Positions 4,158 to 6,671 of a stretch of 6,671 nt of DNA are shown here, one piece after another. A program made the position numbers and the translations under genes. The notes under the pieces were generated by a model that had not been told where the DNA came from, did no database searches, and worked only from the letters and a program-made list of their open reading frames with translations. The DNA lies in NCBI GenBank assembly GCA_018665625.1, contig JABJCF010000170.1:1-6671 (forward strand), given 5' to 3'. This DNA is from Nitrospina sp. (GTDB taxonomy: Bacteria; Nitrospinota; Nitrospinia; Nitrospinales; VA-1). The first letter of the stretch is position 1. Every line of letters begins with the position of its first letter.

Positions 4158-6671
4158 ATGCAAAAAGATTCTATCCAAACCAATAAGGTGGGTATGTGGG
4201 GACTCAAGCAAAAAATATCTTTCTTATTAATTCTCGTTGGACTAACACCCTTCTTTATTTTTTATTTTTATTCCTCTGAAAAAGTAACGGAGTTGATCCT
4301 ACATACAAATAAAGATCGATTGGTTTCTCTGCGTGAAACCAAAAAAATTCAAATTGAAAACTATTTCAAAAATATCGCTTCCCAGGCCACTACCTTTTCC
4401 AAGAGCTACATGGTGGTGGACGCAATGGATAAGTTCAATTCCTCTTTCAGCCAGGTAGAACAACAAACTGTAAGTACCGATACGGTTGGATTAAAAAATA
4501 AATTAACTCAGCGTTATATCCATCAACAGCAGAACACCCCTGGCTCGTCAGGCAATGCTGTAGATCGGTGGATTCCCCAAGGCAAAGCATCACAAATACT
4601 ACAAAAACTTTATATTGCAGACAATCCAAACCCCATAGGCGAAAAACATAAACTGGATGTTTCAAACGACAGAACGATGTACAGCCAGATACACCAGCAA
4701 TATCACACCCCCTTTCGCCAGTACCTGGAAGAATTTGGCTACTACGATATCTTTTTGGTGGATGCTGATACTGGATTCATTGTTTACAGTGTTTTTAAAG
4801 AAGTAGATTTCGCTACCAATTTAAAATCGGGGCCATATAAGGACACAGGAATAGGAAGAGTATTCCAAAAGGCTTTAGCGGCCAGCAGCCCCGACACGGT
4901 AGTTATTGAAGACTTCTCTCCCTACGAACCTTCTTACAATGCTTCGGCCGCTTTCATTGCTTCTCCCATTTACGATATGGGAGAAATTTCAGGCGTGCTG
5001 ATTTTCCAGGCCCCTGTGGATAGAATCAATGACGTGATGACCAGTGGAAACGACTGGAAAGGTGTGGGCCTGGGAGATTCCGGGGAGGTCTATCTTGTAG
5101 GTCAAGATTTTAAAATGAGAAATAACTCACGCTTCCTAATTGAGGCTCCCGATGAATATTTTAAATTTCTGACCCAATTGGGAGTTGATGCATCCAGTAT
5201 CAAAAAACAAAAGGCTCTAAATACAAATATAGGCATCAGCGAAGTAAAAACTCCCGGATCGATTGCAAGTCTAAGCGGAAAAACAAATTTTGAAATTTTC
5301 CCGGATTATCGTGGAGTTCCTGTGCTAAGTGCCTACGCCCCGGTGGACATCCTCGGATTGAAATGGGGAATCCTTTCAGAAATTGATGAATCGGAAGCCT
5401 TTGCTGTACAAAAAATTATTCAAAAAGCCAGCATCTATCTGGGTTCAGGTTTGGCTGTGGGCATTCTTATCATTGCTTTGATTTTTGCAACAAGTTTTTC
5501 AAAACGTATCCGCGAACTAGCTACATCCATGCGAAAAATTGCGGATGGTGATTTGAGGTCCGATCCTTTACAAATTACTTCTAAAGATGAATTAGGGCAA
5601 TTACGAAAGACCTACAATGATATGAGCGTAGCCATGCAGAATATCGCATCGCAAGCCGGAGACATTGCCACCGGTAGTCTGGATAAAGAGTATGACCTCA
5701 AGGGCGAGTTAGCAGAATCTTTTGAGACTATGGTCAACTCTTTAAGGGAGAAAGAAAAAGCTGATGCCGAGATGGCACGAATTGCAGCAATCGTTGAAAA
5801 CAATCCTTCCAACATGATGGTGGCAAATACCGATTTGGTAATTACATATATGAATCCTGTTTCCAAACAAACCCTTAAAAGCATTGAACAATATTTGCCT
5901 ATAAAAGTAGATGACATGTTGGATCAGTCAATCGATATCTTTCATAAAAACCCCAGTCTTCAAAGAAAAATTTTATCTGACCCAAAAAATTTACCTCATA
6001 ATGCACAAATTCAAGTTGGCCCGGAAATCCTGGATTTACGGATCAACGCAATTGTGGATAAAAATGGTACCTACTTGGGGCCATTAGTGGATTGGGCTTT
6101 GGCTACTGAAAGGGTTAAATTAGAAAATGACTCAAAAGAAAGAGCAAATCAGGAGAAAAAAGCAGCAGAAGAATTGCAAGTCAAAGTGGATTCCATGCTA
6201 ACGGTAGTTCAGGCTGCATCCGAGGGTGATTTAACTCAAGAGATAACCGTTAATGGTAACAGCGCGATTGGCCAAATGGGTGCCGGTCTTAAAAAATTCC
6301 TTTCTGGATTACGTTCTGACATAGGAAGTATCAGTCAAAATGCTGAATCGGTCAGTGCAGCAGCAGAGGAACTCACCGCCACAAGCACTACCATGTCGGC
6401 CAATGCAGAAGAGACATCAGCCCAGGCGGGAGTGGTCGCCAGTGCAAGTGAAGAAGTGGGCAACAATGTTCAAACCGTTGCAACCGGCGCAGAAGAAATG
6501 AGTTCGAGTATCAGCGAAATTGCAAACAACTCAACACAGGCTGCCCAAATTTCCAACGAAGCCGTTGAGGTAGCTAAACGTACCAATATAACCATTACCA
6601 CTCTCGGTGAAAGTTCAAAGGAAATTGGTGAGGTCGTAAAAGTGATTACCTCCATTGCCGAACAAACCAAC
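4158..6671 (+). CDS. methyl-accepting chemotaxis protein with PAS domain, 3' end cut by window
   Basis: The frame stays open for 838 codons from ATG 4158 (AAAAGGA seven bases upstream) to the last base, so the gene runs on. Layout: TM1 at about 20-38; a periplasmic sensor of about 380 residues with Cache-like features (YYDIFLVDADTGFIVYSV near 195, and GLGDSGEVYLV further on); TM2 about 427-447; HAMP about 448-493 with ADGDL and DELGQL; a PAS-like domain about 539-650 (IVENNPSNMMVAN, then a D-L-R-I-N strand). A second HAMP-like unit follows at about 676-720 (ASEGDLTQEI, IGQMGAGL), and then the signalling coiled coil with SVSAAAEELTATSTTM and ASEEVGNNVQTVATGAEEMS, stretches rich in potential methylation Glu/Gln. 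The sequence ends in SIAEQTN, the residues that normally precede the conserved LLALNAxIEAARAGE tip, which therefore lies just outside. The protein should bind a small ligand outside the membrane and control CheA. The ligand cannot be read from sequence. The PAS domain could add a cytoplasmic (redox or energy) input. Confidence 0.92.
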   Translation, partial: MQKDSIQTNKVGMWGLKQKISFLLILVGLTPFFIFYFYSSEKVTELILHTNKDRLVSLRETKKIQIENYFKNIASQATTFSKSYMVVDAMDKFNSSFSQVEQQTVSTDTVGLKNKLTQRYIHQQQNTPGSSGNAVDRWIPQGKASQILQKLYIADNPNPIGEKHKLDVSNDRTMYSQIHQQYHTPFRQYLEEFGYYDIFLVDADTGFIVYSVFKEVDFATNLKSGPYKDTGIGRVFQKALAASSPDTVVIEDFSPYEPSYNASAAFIASPIYDMGEISGVLIFQAPVDRINDVMTSGNDWKGVGLGDSGEVYLVGQDFKMRNNSRFLIEAPDEYFKFLTQLGVDASSIKKQKALNTNIGISEVKTPGSIASLSGKTNFEIFPDYRGVPVLSAYAPVDILGLKWGILSEIDESEAFAVQKIIQKASIYLGSGLAVGILIIALIFATSFSKRIRELATSMRKIADGDLRSDPLQITSKDELGQLRKTYNDMSVAMQNIASQAGDIATGSLDKEYDLKGELAESFETMVNSLREKEKADAEMARIAAIVENNPSNMMVANTDLVITYMNPVSKQTLKSIEQYLPIKVDDMLDQSIDIFHKNPSLQRKILSDPKNLPHNAQIQVGPEILDLRINAIVDKNGTYLGPLVDWALATERVKLENDSKERANQEKKAAEELQVKVDSMLTVVQAASEGDLTQEITVNGNSAIGQMGAGLKKFLSGLRSDIGSISQNAESVSAAAEELTATSTTMSANAEETSAQAGVVASASEEVGNNVQTVATGAEEMSSSISEIANNSTQAAQISNEAVEVAKRTNITITTLGESSKEIGEVVKVITSIAEQTN

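Noticed and set aside
5612..5917. Minus-strand open frames inside the chemoreceptor gene (4447-4665, 5612-5917, 6470-6670)
   Set aside because: They lie wholly within a well-supported plus-strand gene, lack ribosome sites and resemble no family.

Overview
The window suggests a diderm, respiring and motile bacterium. It carries exported c-type cytochrome domains (one intact protein with four CXXCH motifs and one broken relative), two small inner-membrane proteins, a secreted protein of unknown role and a large transmembrane chemoreceptor. The DNA is AT-leaning and most starts have a good Shine-Dalgarno sequence. A DUF5069 gene beside a multiheme cytochrome and a chemoreceptor with a large periplasmic sensor would fit environmental lineages such as Nitrospinota or deltaproteobacteria-like groups, but nothing here fixes the taxon.

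Left edge (1-331): a truncated tRNA lies on the minus strand. Only its 3' half is present, from the anticodon loop (anticodon CCT, arginine) to the encoded CCA. A clean intrinsic terminator follows it. The break falls in the anticodon loop, where the sequence runs straight into the 3' end of a plus-strand cytochrome c gene that has lost its heme-binding CXXCH. This looks like either an attachment-site scar of an element that integrated in tRNA-Arg(CCT), or a deletion or chimera across a short shared sequence. It is the most unusual spot in the window.

Middle (522-3889): five plus-strand genes. They encode a secreted protein of unknown function, a small DUF2892 (YgaP-type) membrane protein, an exported tetraheme cytochrome c made of four monoheme domains, a DUF5069 protein 15 bases downstream of it, and a DUF423 (YgdD-type) membrane protein. 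The cytochrome and the DUF5069 gene probably share a transcript. The last domain of the cytochrome is a close paralogue of the broken fragment at the left edge.

Right part (3890-6671): an AT-rich spacer with a strong plus-strand intrinsic terminator at 4022-4079, then a methyl-accepting chemotaxis protein that stays open to the window end. Its order is TM1, periplasmic Cache-like sensor, TM2, HAMP, PAS-like, second HAMP-like, start of the signalling coiled coil. The sequence stops just before the conserved tip that contacts CheA and CheW.

No transposase, integrase, CRISPR array or defence gene is visible. Apart from the tRNA/cytochrome junction the region reads as ordinary chromosome with respiratory and sensory genes.
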